Shown here in pieces: positions 63,593 to 64,000 of a DNA stretch of 64,000 nucleotides. The notes under the pieces were generated by a model that saw only the letters and a program-made list of their open reading frames with translations, did no database searches and was not told the origin of the DNA. Source of the stretch: Cyclobacteriaceae bacterium (lineage in GTDB: Bacteria > Bacteroidota > Bacteroidia > Cytophagales > Cyclobacteriaceae); NCBI GenBank assembly GCA_019638285.1, contig JAHBUB010000015.1, positions 1-64,000 on the forward strand, in the 5' to 3' direction. Each line of letters opens with the position of its first letter. Positions within the stretch are counted from its first letter, which is position 1. A program made the position numbers and the translations under genes.

Positions 63593-64000
63593 ATGTTCAG
63601 CAAATTCAAAAATTCAATAGTAGGAAAAATAATGACAGGCTACGTAGCAATCATTTGTCTCGCCTTTGTCACCACACTAATAAGCATGTATGCCGCATGG
63701 CAAAACAAAAAAATAGATCAACGAGTATCTGAAGCGTATTATCCGATGGTGCTTTCATTGAAAGAATTGGAAATGCTGGCGTCAGAATCATACAAATTGA
63801 CTAACAATTGGGTTTATCAACCAAATGTTAAAGAAAAGGAAAAATTGAAAACCATTCATTCAGTAGAGGCGGTAGAACAACGAGTAAAATTTCTCACGAT
63901 AACTGGCAAATTAGAAAATACCACTGCGGTTGAAGAAGCTAGAACAATTATGAACGGCATCAATCAATTGCTGAATGAAGAGGTTCCTGTAATGGAAAAA
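63593..64000 (+). CDS. membrane sensor with four-helix-bundle-type periplasmic domain, cut by the window edge
   Basis: The first 136 residues of an open gene. A membrane helix (residues about 12-33, TGYVAIICLAFVTTLISMYA) is followed by a helical, polar region with YYPMVLSLKELEML, typical of the 4HB sensor domains of chemoreceptors and histidine kinases. The output domain lies outside the window, so it may be a kinase, a chemoreceptor or a cyclase. It lies 96 bp after the binding-protein gene. Confidence 0.7.
   Translation, partial: MFSKFKNSIVGKIMTGYVAIICLAFVTTLISMYAAWQNKKIDQRVSEAYYPMVLSLKELEMLASESYKLTNNWVYQPNVKEKEKLKTIHSVEAVEQRVKFLTITGKLENTTAVEEARTIMNGINQLLNEEVPVMEK

Overview
The window looks like a chromosomal segment of a Bacteroidota bacterium, most likely order Cytophagales. 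The reasons are moderate G+C, single -7 elements of the TAnnTTTG type, a type B ribosomal protein L31, DUF4199 and WG-repeat proteins, LytS/LytTR signalling genes, a RemB/Wzi-like barrel, and gene pairings common in that phylum. This placement rests on gene content only; no rRNA gene is present. No tRNA, rRNA, CRISPR array, prophage or complete classical IS was found.

Layout. 1-5473: the 5' part of nnr (cut by the window edge), two coupled DUF2157-like membrane proteins, a nitronate monooxygenase-like flavoenzyme and a PLP aminotransferase. 5482-18854: a divergent two-cluster ferredoxin, then one long co-directional run, korA-korB-nuoABCDHIJKLMN. This encodes a 2-oxoacid:ferredoxin oxidoreductase joined to an 11-subunit complex I with no nuoE, nuoF or nuoG. 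Palindromic intergenic repeats sit in three of the gaps between nuo genes. 18946-19978: a small unknown protein and a small outer-membrane barrel. 20031-21033: a REP/RAYT island with a frameshifted Y1 transposase, three REP hairpins and a duplicated terminator carrying the last codons of a lost paralogue of the neighbouring gene. 20986-24024: a large secreted sortilin/BNR-type beta-propeller protein. 24288-24749: a cold-shock-domain protein.

24842-30538 (minus): a TetR-controlled operon encoding a LolA-like periplasmic protein, two FtsX/MacB-type permeases, an ATPase and an outer-membrane barrel. It looks like a complete inner-to-outer-membrane traffic route with no obvious described substrate. 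30678-37965: mixed metabolic and regulatory genes: an ACC-synthase-like aminotransferase, a 51-residue zinc-ribbon microprotein, a VOC protein, LuxR plus DUF4199, a fumarylacetoacetate-hydrolase family protein, YifB/ComM, GmhA and a small membrane protein. 38067-41588: an MsbA-type exporter and a Wzi/RemB-like barrel, which with gmhA suggests an envelope-polysaccharide theme. 41824-46512: rpmE2, a GlmU-like nucleotidyltransferase, holB, a lipoprotein cyclophilin and an RmlD-like reductase. 46579-49501: two tandem NSS-family sodium symporters. 49570-53898 (minus): a PafA-like phosphatase and a WG-repeat protein.

54103-61306: two large LytS-type PAS histidine kinases that converge tail to tail, followed by a divergent LytTR response regulator. 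The first kinase contains four tandem PAS units with an almost exact 117-residue period. 61847-64000: an OprP-like porin, a short PstS-like binding protein and the start of a four-helix-bundle membrane sensor, which may form a nutrient (perhaps phosphate or another oxyanion) sensing set.

The best candidates for something under-described are the KorAB-ferredoxin-complex I operon, the TetR/LolA-like/ABC/barrel operon, the REP/RAYT island with its captured gene end, and the porin/binding-protein/sensor set cut by the right edge.
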